From assembly GCA_037013495.1 (NCBI GenBank), contig CM072807.1:1190501-1254500 (forward strand): a stretch of DNA of 64,000 nt, written 5' to 3'. The first letter of the stretch is position 1, and each line of letters begins with the position of its first letter. The DNA is from Hippophae tibetana (taxonomy: Eukaryota > Streptophyta > Magnoliopsida > Rosales > Elaeagnaceae). The position numbers and the translations under genes are program-made. Shown here piece after piece: positions 48,460-63,985 of the stretch. The notes beneath the pieces are model-generated. The model was given only the letters and a program-made list of their open reading frames with translations. It made no database searches and was not told the DNA's origin.

Positions 48460-51218
48460 CTGCCCACAGAGAGGTGAACGAAAAAACATACATATCAGAT
48501 TGTCATTTAAGCCAAAAAATTTAAATCTGGGATTAAGAGACCAGACAAGATTCAGAAACTGGAAACCACATCCCCAGCAAAAAGAATAATGGATTATGAA
48601 TGAATTGAAAATTGAATGTAACTTGGCTTGAATCAAGCAAGAACATCAAGAACGATGCAAAGACAGTTGAATGCAAAAGAGAGTGAAGGAAGAAGAAGAT
48701 AAATTGATTCTTTGTATTTTAATCTCAGTTCGTAGTTTTTCCTTTACCATACATTGTATTTATATTGTATATTTTCTTAGACTTGTAAGCGATTACACTG
48801 GTTAAATAAGAAAGAGAAGCAAGCAACAAACTATTGCCAGCAAGGCATAACCAATTTATTCTGAAAATAGAAACAAAACTGTAACAAACTCTAGACTTGT
48901 GCTCCTCTCCATCACATGTAGTAGCTTGAGCACCACCTTCACAAGCACCAGCATCATCTGCACATGCACTAACTGAATTGTTCTCCACAGCATAATCAGC
49001 ATAATATATCACGGAATATAATTCAATTTCTATCAAATATCAAAATAATATATCTAAAACTACTAACTAGCTTGTGGTTAAACAAAATGTCTAATAATTT
49101 CTTCTTTCTTCGTGAGGTAAAGGTTTTTTCAATCTCTACATAGTAAAAAACACGCTTAGAATATATATATATATATAAATAAAATAAAATATAATTTTAA
49201 ATTAAAAACCAATATTATTTTGTATTGATATTGACAAAAAAAATCATTTCCCAACAACGACGTCATAATAAAAGTATCGTATCGAAGGATTGATAACTTA
49301 TTTTTAACAAATATTAAAATTATATTAATTTTAATTTTATCTATAAAAGTTTCTAAAGTTGTTGTAATTGGAATTTAAAATAAAATTAATTTAAAAAAAT
49401 ATGAAAAAAATAAAGATGTTCTAAGAAATTGGTTTCACCTAATCACTCAGTATGTTTTACTCATCTAGCTAATAAAATTTAATTCTCTTTATTTGTTTTT
49501 TTTCCATTAGTTTACATAAGAGTATACAATTTAATAAAACAAGAAAGTATTAAGATCAATGATTTTAAAATTACACGGACTCATACCTATATCGAAATAA
49601 TTTAGATTTATCATATAATTCTCTCTTTTAATGATAAATCATAAGATTAAAATAATGTAATTAATGATAAATTAAATAGGAACAATAAACTCATAATAAA
49701 TCAGATAAATATGAAGAAAAATAATTCAAATTAAAAAAAAATCAAATATAATTCAAAATTAAATTACATGAAGTGAGTTAAACCGAATTAATTTTAAATA
49801 AATTGAATTAAGTTAAATTAAATTATTAAGCTGTTTATTTAACACAAGTAGTAGCTTATTAATTATATTTTTAATATTTTTACTAATTGATTTTAATTAA
49901 AAAAAATTATATATTTTTAAATTTTATCTTTAAAAATTCATATTCAATTTTTTGTTAAAGTACCGCTTTCATTCTCGTTTATTTTGAATTCACCATTTGT
50001 TTACTCAAATATAGAGGAAGTAAATTCCGATTCTAGAAAAAAATATTATTAATAAAAAAATCAAATATAATGAATCTAAGTATTTCGATTTATTTATATT
50101 CTAATTCATTTAATTTTCATTAGAGAATTACTAACGCCTAAAATTTCAAGGAAGAATAGCAATATTGCCGTAGTGTGTGAAACTTAACAGCTTCTAGAAA
50201 TACCTGTAATTTTATAGGCTATAGAGCTAGACAGTTTATCAGGTAACTAAACTTCAAATATTTAAAACATTGGCAATTACTATTATTTTCTAACACAAAT
50301 ATACCGAAATTCAATAATACACCTAAGTTTTAAATAAAGAATTAAAGGCTAAATGACAATCTTTATTTATGTGGCCATTTTCACACCTAATAACCCAGGT
50401 AGTTTTTACATCATAAATGACAAATCATACTATATTAAAATAAATTGGAACTAATTACTCAATCATTTGATGTTTTAAATATCTATTTAGGACTTAAATA
50501 TTATCAAATTTAAAGTATGTATAACTTTGTGTTAAGAAAAAAAATTTAGATAATTATATATTTAAGAACTCAAAATTTGGATATAAATAGAAGCTATTTA
50601 GTTGATTTCTAACTTCTTGTTTAATACTCTTTGTGGAGAGCATTATTTTCATATGTTAAATGAACTGAGCTGGTCAAATTCGTTCAAATTTAATTCATCA
50701 ATGAATTTTTTTATAAATAAATTATGTTTTTTCAACTCTTAAACTTTTGTTGATTTCAAAATCAACATATTAAAAATAACGTTAAAATGTATCATTTTAT
50801 TTACTTAATGTTCTTAATAATCTTAATTTGACGTCATCTCTCGTTAATAAAGAAGAATAACCGAGAATAGAAGACAGAGATACCGTATACATCAATAATA
50901 AAAAACATAGATGAGATAAAGAGTATAGAGAACAAAACCATAAATTCGTTACTCAAAAATGACAACTAAAACTATTTATGTCAAAATGATAAAAAAGTAA
51001 ATAGGACTCTATTTGAAGTCATTTACTAAGAACAAGATCAGGTTTTAGAATTAGAAGTTTGAGATTGATACATGTGAGTGTTGATGTTGATGAAGTAAGG
51101 CAAGTGAAGCCACCTTAAGCAATAACGCAAGAAAGCATGTGATAATGATGCTAATGAAGTAAAGCAAGAATGTGTTGGTTTTAGTAAAGTGAAGATTGCC
51201 TGTGATGTTATTGATGAG

Positions 51219-51294
51219 CACATGCGATAATGATATGCGTAAGGACTTCCAAAAGAACACATGTGATAATGACGTGTAAGGGCTTACAGAAAGA
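51219..51294. repeat. Two-copy tandem repeat, 39/37 bp
   Basis: Both copies begin CACATGYGATAATGA and continue to gtaagg-ctt and an A/G-rich end (51219-51257 and 51258-51294). A third, looser copy of gcatgtgataatgatg occurs at about 51137. Confidence 0.7.
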
Positions 51295-52527
51295 GGTTAT
51301 TACTTATGTAAGGAGTGCTGTATAATTGGTATTGGGTTAGTTAGCCTTGCTAGCTAGTTTTTGGGTTGTGCACATGAGTGTCGAGGGTTGTTAAAGGTTG
51401 TTATAGCTAGTGTTGTACGTTGTTAGTGGGGTTTTAGTAGTTTGTTAATAGTTACACAGGTGTAGCTCATAGATTGGTTAGAATTATGTATAAATCAATA
51501 TGTCGTAGTTATACGTTATAAGTATAAGTGTGAAGTGAAAATATCTGTATCTTTATTATTTAAATATAAATTTATAATATTTGATTTTTTATTCTAAGAA
51601 TTTGATTAGCCAATAAGAAAGAAATAGGTCCAAAAACAATAAGATTCTTCCAAGAAATACGGACCCAAAGTTTGCAAATATCCAAAGCAGAGTGTGGGAA
51701 CGATGGACTCTGTTACGGCCTCATATTTAATATATTGATGGCAGTTGTCATTTCCTATGCATCCTCATAGAATTAGTCCGTCACTCGTATAAATGTAGGA
51801 TTACTCTATCATAATTATTATAAAAATATAATTTTTAATACTTTAATATTATATTTATAATAATTACAATATTTTAATATTATATTTATCATAAATTTAT
51901 AATAATTTTAGGGACTTCTATTTTAATTTAAAAAATTCAAACCCAACGGCCGAATGCGATGTTTTCTCACTTTTGTTGCCATCCCAAAAGTTAGTAAACA
52001 TTTTAAATTGATTATTTTTTCTGTAAAGAAAATTTGAAAAAGTAGATTAGGAGGGTCCACATCAAGTTGTCTCTTATTTACTCTGAGAAAACAACATGAC
52101 CATTGACCATAAACCCACGTATATAAAACAATGTATACATATTTCGATTGTTTTTTTGTGAAAACAAATTGTGTTGAAAAGTAAATAAGACAAAATAGAA
52201 CTGGTAAGCAAGCAATAAGTAGTGAAGTTTATATTCATAATTTAACATGTGATTACATAATTTTGTAAATAAAAAATGTATTTATATATTCTTTTTGAAT
52301 AAAAAATTGTAAGATTTGGCACTTTTTTTTAATAGAGTTTAAAAATTGTATTCTCTTTACCGTTTATTTAAAAAAATTATATTAAATTTAAAATATCAAA
52401 TCATTAAACATGCAATGCATATATTGCATAATGGATAATGGATAATTTCTGCAGTGATACTATACAAATTGGCTTGCTGCCAAAGATAGAAATAGTGAGA
52501 GTGGATGTGAAATGTCTTAAATATACC

Positions 52528-52557
52528 GATTGGATTGGATTGGATTGGATTGGATTT
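52528..52557. repeat. (GATTG)n microsatellite
   Basis: Five perfect GATTG units and a sixth ending in T. On the minus strand they read as repeating PIQSN-like codons, but no gene is present. Confidence 0.9.
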
Positions 52558-54176
52558 GTTCCGTCTTAACACAAACATAATCACGCTCCCTGTTTTCAGT
52601 ACCCCTTGTCTTCTAATCATAATACTTTTCCTTTTGTTTTTGTATATTCTTAATATCGTTACCTTTTATTTAAGGTGTTTTTTTGGGGTTAAATATTTAT
52701 TTTTTAAAAAAAATCATTGTAAAATAAAAATTAATGTGATAATTTATTATAGATTAAAAAAAATTGTGTTATTTTAATCAATAATAATTTATAAAATATT
52801 TTATCCTGAACATTATGATATAATTTTTTGTATAAAATTTTTATTTATTATAAATTATGTAGTATAACAAAAAATCTAAATAAATTAAATAATAAATAAT
52901 TCAAACAAAAGTGATTTTTTCATATTGTAATCAATGCATCCAACTTAACCCATAAGTAATAATGTTAATTATTATACTTTTCTAGAACGTCATCTCTGTC
53001 AAATTGAATGACATCTTTTACATTTTAAAATATCAAGAGTATTTACAAAGAAAATATAAAATCTTAATATTGTTTATATTCCCCCTTTTTAGTAGTGAAG
53101 GAAGGAAAACATTAATTTAAAAAAATAATAAATAAAACACTAATTCAATATAAAGTGAATATGCATAAAAATAACAATATTAAAGATGTCATATGATTAT
53201 TTTTAGGATTTATAGTTTTATTATACCTACCATTTTTCTTAAAAATAGAAAAAAAAATATATACATCACTCTTGATAGTTAAAGGCTTTTAACCCCATTA
53301 TTTTTTATTTAATTTTTCTCCTATATTTATTGTATATTTTTTATATTGTTATTTAGTTTTTATAGTTGTATTTTTAGCAAAAGAAAAGAACAACATAAAA
53401 AAAATAGAGTAGAAACTGATAGAATTAAAGTTTTAACAATTAAAAAAATGAAAATAATACACTTTTTTCTCTAATCACTTGTTAAAACAATAAAATCTTA
53501 TGGTTATTTTTACTATAGTTATAAGATCTTATGATATTTTTAGATATATAAATTGATTAAAATAGATTTTTGAAAATAAAACGTTTTCCAAAATATTTTA
53601 AAAAATCATAAAAATATATATAACACAATGCAAAAAAAAAAAAAGAATACTAAAATAATAAAAGCGGAAGAAAGAGAACTGACATGGGATAGAAACATCC
53701 CAGATTGCCTTGGCTGGCTGCTGCTGCGTTTACAAAAAGTAGTACCAATTGCGTGTAATAAGTTTTCTTCTGCACACGACTCCCACTAGAAAAGCATACA
53801 CAATATTCTCTAATTTCGTTTTTCTGTAAAAAAAAGAAAAATAATAATATTTTTATCTATCATAACATTTTTGAATTACATACAAATATCAAATTTAATA
53901 TAACTACTATCATATTCTCTTAAAATTATTAAATTTGTCACGTACAAACATTTTTCAATCCCCAACTCGTACTGAGCTCATATAACTAAATACTCTTAAA
54001 AGACAAAACTACCCCTATCTCCCCACCCCTGAGTGAGCTCATTATCACATAACATTCCTCTTTTATTAAGTCTTGGAAATCCTCAACCTTCATCTCTTTT
54101 GATACACCTTCCATTTCATCCCAATCCCCCCTTTCCTCCCCCATCACTAGTTTTGTGACTGCCAATTAAACAAAAC

Positions 54177-57076
54177 ATGTCAAAATCCTCCACGGCGTCG
54201 TTTCCAACAATCAAGCCAGAGGATTACGCTCACAGCCCAGTCCATTACGCAGTCGTTTTACGCGATCACACCACTCTCTCACGAATTCTTACCACTGTAC
54301 CTCGCCTTGCCGATCCCTCACAGATCCATACCGAATCAGACTCGCTAGGCCAGGAACGAGTTGCCGAGAAGATCTCCGCCGTTCTCGACCGCCGTGATGT
54401 TCCTTGCAGAGAAACTCCCCTTCACCTGGCCGTTCGATTGAACGACACAGTAGCTGCTCGAACTCTGGCTTCCGCTGGTGCTGACGTTTCGCTTCAGAAT
54501 TCGGCCGGATGGAATCCATTGCAGGAAGCTCTCTGTCGGCGCAGTTCTGATATTGCTCTGATCCTTGTTCGCTTACATCATCGTTCCGCTTGGGCCAAGT
54601 GGCGCCGTCGCTTGCCACGAGCAATTGCCGTTCTTCGCAGAATGCGAGATTTTTACATGGAGATTTCTTTCCACTTCGAGAGCTCCGTTATTCCGTTCGT
54701 TGGCAAAATAGCTCCGTCTGATACCTACAAGATCTGGAAACGTGATGGCAATCTCCGAGCTGACACTTCACTCGCTGGGTTTGATGGTTTGAAAATTCAG
54801 CGCGCTGATCAGAGCTTTCTCTTTCTCGGGGATGGCGATCAGAGCCACGACATACCTTCAGGCTCATTGCTAGTTCTTAATCGTGATACCCACAAAATAT
54901 TCGACGCATTCGAAAACGCCGGAACTCCAATGAGTGAATCAGACATAGCAGGTTTTTGTTCCCAAACGAGCGTTTACCGTCCTGGCATGGACGTTACCAA
55001 AGCAGAACTCGTTGGTCGAACCAATTGGAGAAGGCAAGAGAAAACCGAATCAGTTGGAGAGTGGAAAGCAAGGGTTTACGAAGTACACAACGTAGTTTTC
55101 AGCTTCAGGTCTCGCAAGGTCACGAATGGAGATGGTGATGTTGCAGGGAGCGAACAGGTGCTTCCATTAGAGCTTGACGAGGACGACGATGGGTTTTTGG
55201 TTGCTGAGAATCCAAGTTTTGCAATTCCAGATAGACGAAGGCACAGTAGCTTCGTTAGAGAAGAGAGACATAGTAGCTTTGTGAGAGAAGATAGAGAGTT
55301 CATTGCGTTGGGAAGGAAAAGTGTCGATGTTCCGTCTGTAATGGCTCCACCTTCACAGAGGAAACCTATGGGTAACACCGTTCCGGTTGTTCCGCCACAG
55401 ATCAAGGAAAAAGAGTATGTGAAAAGCTTGAGACCGTCTGTTTGGTTAACGGAGCAATTTCCGTTAAAGACAGAAGAGTTATTGCCGTTACTGGACATTT
55501 TGGCAAATAAGGTAAAAGCTGTGAGGAGAATGCGAGAGCTGCTCACCACAAAATTCCCGCCGGGCACATTTCCAGTCAAGGTGAGGATATTTTTGGAAAT
55601 TGGATTTTTTTAGTGAGGTCTTAGTTTTTGCGTGGGTCCTAGATATGCTATTTGTCTGTGATTTGCTTTCGTTTGGTGCTTTAATGGTCTAACTCTAAGC
55701 AAAAGGCCATACTTGCGCTTTCTGACTAATTATGAAACGACACTGTTGTGGTCTGTGATTTGAGGAGAAGCTTTTATGTGGGGCTGTCTGTGGTCGGTGG
55801 TCCTACGTGGAAGTATACTATTGGGTCTTATGGGTGGGACCGCCAGATTTTACCTGAGTGAATCCGGGTCTTGTGACTGTATTGGTAAAATGACTCAGTT
55901 GTTTCTATATTTATTTTTGAATGATAGTTTAAAAGTACTCATATTTCAAAAAAAAAAAAAAATTTAAAAATAATTTTTATATATAATGCAATGAAGAATA
56001 ATTTAATTATTTTGATATTTTATTAATTATTTTTATTTTTTGTTCTTTTTTATTTTAATAATAAAAACTTTAAAGATTAAATATCTTTTAATTTTTTATG
56101 GACTTTTATTTATTAAATTAGTACCCTTTGATAATTTGAATAACAATACATACTAAAAAATTAATATATGTATTAATAAAACACCACTTCCCACTGTATA
56201 CCCGGTTGTGTGTGTTGTATCTATTTTATATTGTGATATATATTAATATTATATAAAAATATATATCACAATATAAAATAGATACATCACATGATATTAT
56301 GTAATAAATATATTAAATAGTAACATTGTTTAGAATTATTTTGAAGTTAAATAAGTGATTAGTTTTTAAAATACTAATGAAAAGTGATATAACATAAGAG
56401 ATTTAGTGGGTGAAAAATTAAATTTGTAATTAGTATTCCTAATATATTTTATGATGAGAAAGTAAATATTGAGTTTTCCAGTTGTTTTGCCACATGGTAA
56501 TATTAATATGTAGCAACCGTTGGCTTCCGTAGCTAACTATAATGATTGAAATTGTTTGAATGTTAGTGTAAACGTGGGTCCAAATTAATTATGATTGGTT
56601 GGATTTTTTTCCTTTTTATAGAATTAAACAAATTATGATTGATTTTGAAATAATCTAACGGCTGTGGTGCGGTGTCCTATGTTTTTTGCTTTTGGTGGGG
56701 ACAGTTGGCTATACCGGTTGTCCCAACAGTGAGAGTGGTGATAACATTCACAAAATTCGTTGACCTTCAACCAGTGGAGCAATTTTACACACCACTTTCA
56801 AGCCCGAGACATTTCTTCAATGGAGAGCAAAGTTCATCAGAGGAAGACAATAGTTCACAAAGCCACCACACTTCTTTACTCTCTACGTCGGCCTCGTGGC
56901 TACGGCGGAGCAGTAGCCAGTCGGGATCAGCGAGCAAGCAACAGCAGCAGCAAAAGAGTGCTGCAATGGCTATAGATTCGGACCCTTTTGCTATTCCTAA
57001 TGGATATACATGGACAAGCGTAGACAAAAAGTCTAGCAAAATGAAGAAATCTAAATCTATAAGGAAGTGTAAGTAG
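54177..57076 (+). CDS. Ankyrin-repeat protein of the ANKRD13/GPCR-chaperone-like family
   Basis: Two exons, 54177-55580 and 56705-57076, join in phase 0 into 591 aa. Residues about 18-125 hold ankyrin repeats (SPVHYAVVLRD; TPLHLAVRLNDTVAARTLAS; AGWNPLQEALCRR). The rest is the domain shared with animal ANKRD13 proteins (DUF3424/GPCR-chaperone). It includes FYMEISFHFESSVIPFVGKI, DTYKIWKRDGNLRADTSLAG, the PSVWLTEQFPLK segment, FPPGTFPVK at the exon junction and IPVVPTVRVVITFTKF after it. A Gln/Ser-rich tail ends KKSKSIRKCK. Plant members are largely uncharacterised; animal relatives act in ubiquitin-linked trafficking, which may not carry over. A 20-residue stretch repeats RHSSFVRE twice. The 1.1-kb intron contains a perfect 28-bp hairpin. 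The frame is intact. Confidence 0.9.
56216..56286. repeat. Perfect 28-bp inverted repeat (hairpin) in the ankyrin gene intron
   Basis: 56216-56243 and 56259-56286 are exact reverse complements, beginning TGTATCTATTTTATATTGTG and ending GATACA, around a 15-nt loop. The arms are AT-rich. It could be a recent MITE core or a foldback in the pre-mRNA. Confidence 0.9.
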
Positions 57077-57084
57077 GTGTAATG

Positions 57085-58791
57085 TACTTTTAAACATAAT
57101 ATAATGGTGCATTCGTTGAGGAAAAGCAAAAGGAAGTGGGAAAAAAATCAAAAATGTTGTTAGATACGACATTGGTTGGTGAACAATTGCGTGCTGTTTG
57201 TGTTTTAGAATTGCATGCGTATATATAACGAAGCTGATTTCTGAGAACTGTCCCTGTGGTATTTGGGGTAGTGATAGATAATTAGATATGATAGAGTAAC
57301 ATGTGTGCTCAAAATGTGTAGTTGATTTTGCACTAATATATAGTTTCTGTCAAATTTTCTCTCTTTTTTTCAAAGGAAATGTTCAATGTTTTCGACTTTG
57401 GTGTCAAGTTATAACCATGTCTGTTTGGAGCCAGTTTTTTTTATAAGCTTTTGCATCGCTAAAATCGTACTAGATTGCTTTCGATTATGGTATATCTTCT
57501 TCTCAACTATTTGGTTCCAAATGCTTCTCCTTATGATACGTCTCATGTTTATGTTTATGTTTATTTTTTAAAAATAAACAATTACAAAGTCAGGCGTACA
57601 TTTACATTAGATAGATTCCTTACCCAATGCTCCAAAGATTATTGAAATTACAACAAAAGAAAAGAAAGTAATTCTCAAACTGGTCTAAGAATTTATAAAG
57701 TTTTTTTCTTCTTTTTTTATTTCCTGAATAAGAAGTTAGAAAGTTAAATGAGCAAGGAATCACTAAATTCAGTAGGGTTATCGAGTTCAATGATTTTCAT
57801 ATACCAAATTGCCAATTGCTCATTTAATTAATGTACAACACCTACAAAAGTTCAATTCTCTGTTTCACAAACTTCAGGACTATTTTATCATCACAAGTTT
57901 TTTAAATTTATATCTCATTTAAATAATAATAATAATAAGTAACTTCGATATATATGGGGATGAAAGCATAAAAAGCAGCCAATCCGTACATGTGCCACTC
58001 TCAAATTTATTGGGGTTAAAGGCATTTCAACACCAACTGTTTTCCTTGTTCCACCTTGTAATCTTTCCCTCTTTTTTCATTCTTTTTTTTCGATTAAACA
58101 TATTGACACTTTAAAACACACACTTATTAGGTGAAATATTTACTCAATATTCACACACACCTGAAAACATGCACTTCTCCAATGAAATATCAACTCAACA
58201 CTCACACACTTGTTAAAACATGTGATGAGATTGATAGATGTAAAACCTATATACACAATGGTGAAATATTAGGCCTAGATATTCTTAACATATAACAGTT
58301 AACATGAATAACACAAAGTATGACCTTACTGATCACATCTTTCATACTTGGATGAGTTCTATGCTAATGAGTGATGAAGTAGTATTTCCTTAAATTTCAT
58401 TTAATACATTTCTAAATGTCTTCTATACATACATAGTTGTATAGCTAATAATAAAATAAACAAATACAAGCTCGATCCCTTACCAATTATTGTGTTGGAT
58501 TATAAAGATAAAGCTCAAAACTTCAGGTTGTTTCCCTCCCTTGTAATATTTTGCATTCACTTTTTCATTTATATACAACTTTCCCGAATTCCCAAACAAC
58601 ATAGTAAACAGAGGTGTAGGCTTTCTTTTAATTCAGAACATACTCAAGGCTCCCCACCAACCCAAAAAAAAAAAAAAAACTGTAGAACATCAAATTACTT
58701 AGTAATTTTTTTAGCAGGTTAATAATTTGTTTTAAAATTTTAATAAAAAAAATTGTTTTAAAAAATAATAGCAAAACAAATCAATGACGTA

Positions 58792-58827
<36 letters not shown>

Positions 58828-59550
58828 CAATTGGATTAGACAAACTGTTTTGATGTGAATGATTATTATAGTGGAAATAATTCATAAAAATTATAAAATT
58901 AAAAAAAATTAGAATTACCATTAGTCTTTCTGACTCATTTTTTCATAAAATAAATGATAATAATTATTATATCTTTTTTTTATTTTTTTTAAATAAACAC
59001 TTTCTTTTTTATATAATCAGATTATTTATATAATTCAAGTTGTGATCATAAAAGACATGTTTTTTAGGTTATATGAAGAAGAAAAATATACACTATGTGA
59101 ACAGAGTTAAAATGAAATGGTAAAATTTTTGTACGAAACTTTAACTTTTCTTAAAGGTAAAGATTAGTACCAAAATTATACTCTTATTATCTTAATTTAG
59201 TGAAAAATTGGTAATGATAAAATAATAATTCTATTTTTTTTTTAAATAAATTATTCATTGTTATTTTACTTTAGTCAAATTTGTATTTTTATGATCATTT
59301 TACATTAAATTATACTATTTTTTAAAATAAAAATACTCTGAATATATCACCTAATAAATATAATAATTTTGTGTAACTTTCTTAAAAATAACTTACTAAC
59401 ATACACAACCCCAAAATGAAACTCCATGGTTATTTCACTAATAAGTTATTGCATATTTAACATACCATCTAGTTCTTAAATGGAGATTTATGCATTAAAA
59501 TAAAGCTATGCGTCCCTGTATGTAAATTTTGTGAAAGAGAACTCACTGGT
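57085..59550. other. AT-rich intergenic region, no gene seen
   Basis: The first part is the likely 3' untranslated region of the ankyrin gene. No supported frame is present. A (TA)n run at 58796-58825 is the only clear landmark. Confidence 0.6.
58796..58825. repeat. (TA)n microsatellite
   Basis: About 15 uninterrupted TA units. Confidence 0.9.
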
Positions 59551-59562
59551 AAAACGGGCAAA

Positions 59563-59840
59563 ATGGCAGGGGAAGCACCAAGCTGGGCAGACAGATGGGG
59601 TGGTGGTGGAATAGGTACCCTGGAAAAAGATGAAAACTCTAAATCCAAAAAGGACACTGCCACCAACAACAAGGCTGACGGTCCAGCCAAAGCCAAAGTT
59701 CAGCTTTGGCAAGCGCGCTAAAGATCAAAGCTGCTACTTCCAATGGCAAAACTGATGCAAGTAAAGTTTCTCAGTACCTATGGGCCGTTTCAGAAAGTGC
59801 ATATTATTTATTGATTGATATCGTCGACTATTGCAGGTAA
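59563..59840 (+). pseudogene. Frameshifted copy of a small plant-specific gene (PSWADxWG motif)
   Basis: An open frame of 52 codons (59563-59721) begins MAGEAPSWADRWGGGGIGTL, followed by an acidic-to-Lys-rich stretch. This resembles the N-terminus of a family of short plant proteins of unknown function with a PSWADQWG-GGIG start. After about residue 45 the frame ends early (QLWQAR, stop). Another frame takes over with FGKRA, then KIKAATSNGKTDASKVSQYL, up to a stop at 59840, which looks like the displaced continuation. One or two small indels would explain this. It may also be one exon of a gene with unrecognised splicing. Family recall is from memory. Confidence 0.5.
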
Positions 59841-59844
59841 CTCC

Positions 59845-60999
59845 CTTCATCAAAGGATTTTTCAGAAGATTTCAAATAGAAACAAATATTGTTTAAGTAT
59901 TTAGTCCTCCCTATTTAAAAATATATTTTTTAAAACAAAAATATTACTTTAATGATTTTTTTTAATAAAATATTTTCATTTTTTTTATCAATAAACTATT
60001 AAAATTTCATCCTTTAATAATAATAAAAGGTAAGTTAATATGAAATATTTTTTACAAAATATTCATTATAAAATAAAAATATATATATTTAAATAATTTT
60101 CTGTTAAAATATTTATTATTTTAAATTTTTATCTTAAATAATTTTATATTAAATTTCATTATTTTTTTGTTAATAACTAATAATTTATCGTATTTTAATT
60201 ACTTATTAATAAAAAATAATATTTTAATAGTAAAATAATTAAAATAATATTATTTATCTTTAATTAATCTTTTTTTTCTTCAAAATCGAAAACTAAAAAC
60301 CATTATTTAAAGAAGAATAAAAAATGTACTCTATTTTTTATTCTACCCAAATTCCATAGATATTTGAAGAAGATAAAAAAATCGCATGGATATGATCTTT
60401 AAGATAATAAGTCATGTGTTTTTCATAACCCCAAATCCCAGGAAACAGTTTAGAGATTTTTACATTTGATATATTTGATTGTCGATTTTGGATTAATATG
60501 TTCTCGTTTTTGTTTGAAAGTACGTGTAGCAATTTGTGCCTTAATCCAAGTACAAGAATTCAACATAGAAACACCAAACTATGTCACATGAACAAAATAA
60601 TCCAATCTGTCCTTAGGATTGAAGATGAGCTGAAAACCTTCTTGTGGTTTAATAGCACGTTCTCACTTATTATTGATAGTACAGCCACATTCAACTTATT
60701 AACATACCAATATAATGTAAAGTATCTTGTTAAATTATTAGCGTATCTTGTTAAATTTATACCAGTGTTAGCGAATCCTACTTGTGTTGGTTGAACCAAA
60801 AAAAGAAAAGAAAAGAAAAAAAGAAACTTTTTTTGTTATATAAATTACTTGTACATTTCCTCATGTTTGGACGTGTCAGAATTATCACAACTACATAAAC
60901 AGCTTTTTCCAAAGAGAAATCAACAAATGTGTCCTCATCCTACCTTTCACTTTTGTCCAATAAGAAAACATTTTTAAACGATTTTTCTGTTTAAATAAT

Positions 61000-61035
<36 letters not shown>

Positions 61036-61370
61036 TAACGCACTTCTCTTTATTGTTTTCTATCTCCCTTCTTCATCTTCATATTTTCGTATTTATTTTT
61101 TATTTTATTGTTTATAACTGAGAACGCAGTTTTATAACGTGTTTAAACATAAAAATTACAAAAAAAAAAAAAATAACAATAATAATATTAAATAGATTCA
61201 ATTGAATAGATTTTTAAATAAATAGCGATCAAAATGAAATAATATAAACGATTTTTTTAAATAATAAAAATATATAAGATGAAAATAAAAATTACTATTT
61301 TTATGCATACAGTTTTAAGGGTGATTTTTGTTGTTTTCCCTAAAACCTATTTGAGCACATTGAACCGGAG
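59845..61370. other. AT-rich intergenic region downstream of ATG8
   Basis: No gene seen. It holds a (TA)n run at 61004-61031 and several A/T homopolymers. Confidence 0.6.
61004..61031. repeat. (TA)n microsatellite
   Basis: About 14 TA units between the small pseudogene and ATG8. Confidence 0.9.
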
Positions 61371-61376
61371 TTTATT
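61371..61376 (-). terminator. Candidate polyadenylation signal of ATG8
   Basis: AATAAA on the minus strand about 205 nt past the stop codon. Confidence 0.35.
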
Positions 61377-61579
61377 GAAAAGCGATAATCATGACAAGCC
61401 CAAATTGAAAATGAAAAGCCATAAAATATTTAATTCATTCCATTGAGAGTGCAAAGAAAACAATTCGTACTTCAAATGCTTCCAGCAACAATTGGAAAAG
61501 CCCATTTAACTCGAATATATGCAGTAAAAATAAAATCTTTTCAAACTCTATTTACACAAGCATTCCAGCTCTTATAAAC

Positions 61580-63985
<2,406 letters not shown>

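Larger units (their letters stand above)
49040..54170. other. AT-rich intergenic region without a gene
   Basis: Open frames are short and motif-free on both strands. A GC-richer patch at 51.0-51.55 kb holds a short tandem repeat and resembles decayed mobile-element DNA, but has no coding trace. The last few hundred bases, from about 53.95 kb, are the likely promoter and leader of the ankyrin gene. Confidence 0.6.

Noticed and set aside
48725..49036. 103-codon minus-strand frame with a Cys/Ala/Gly-rich patch and a hydrophobic stretch
   Set aside because: I recognised no family and no start context. It sits in front of the ADT fragment, but its sequence does not match the dehydratase domain convincingly.
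55076..55579. 167-codon minus-strand frame
   Set aside because: It is antisense to ankyrin gene exon 1, whose sense frame has clear domain similarity.
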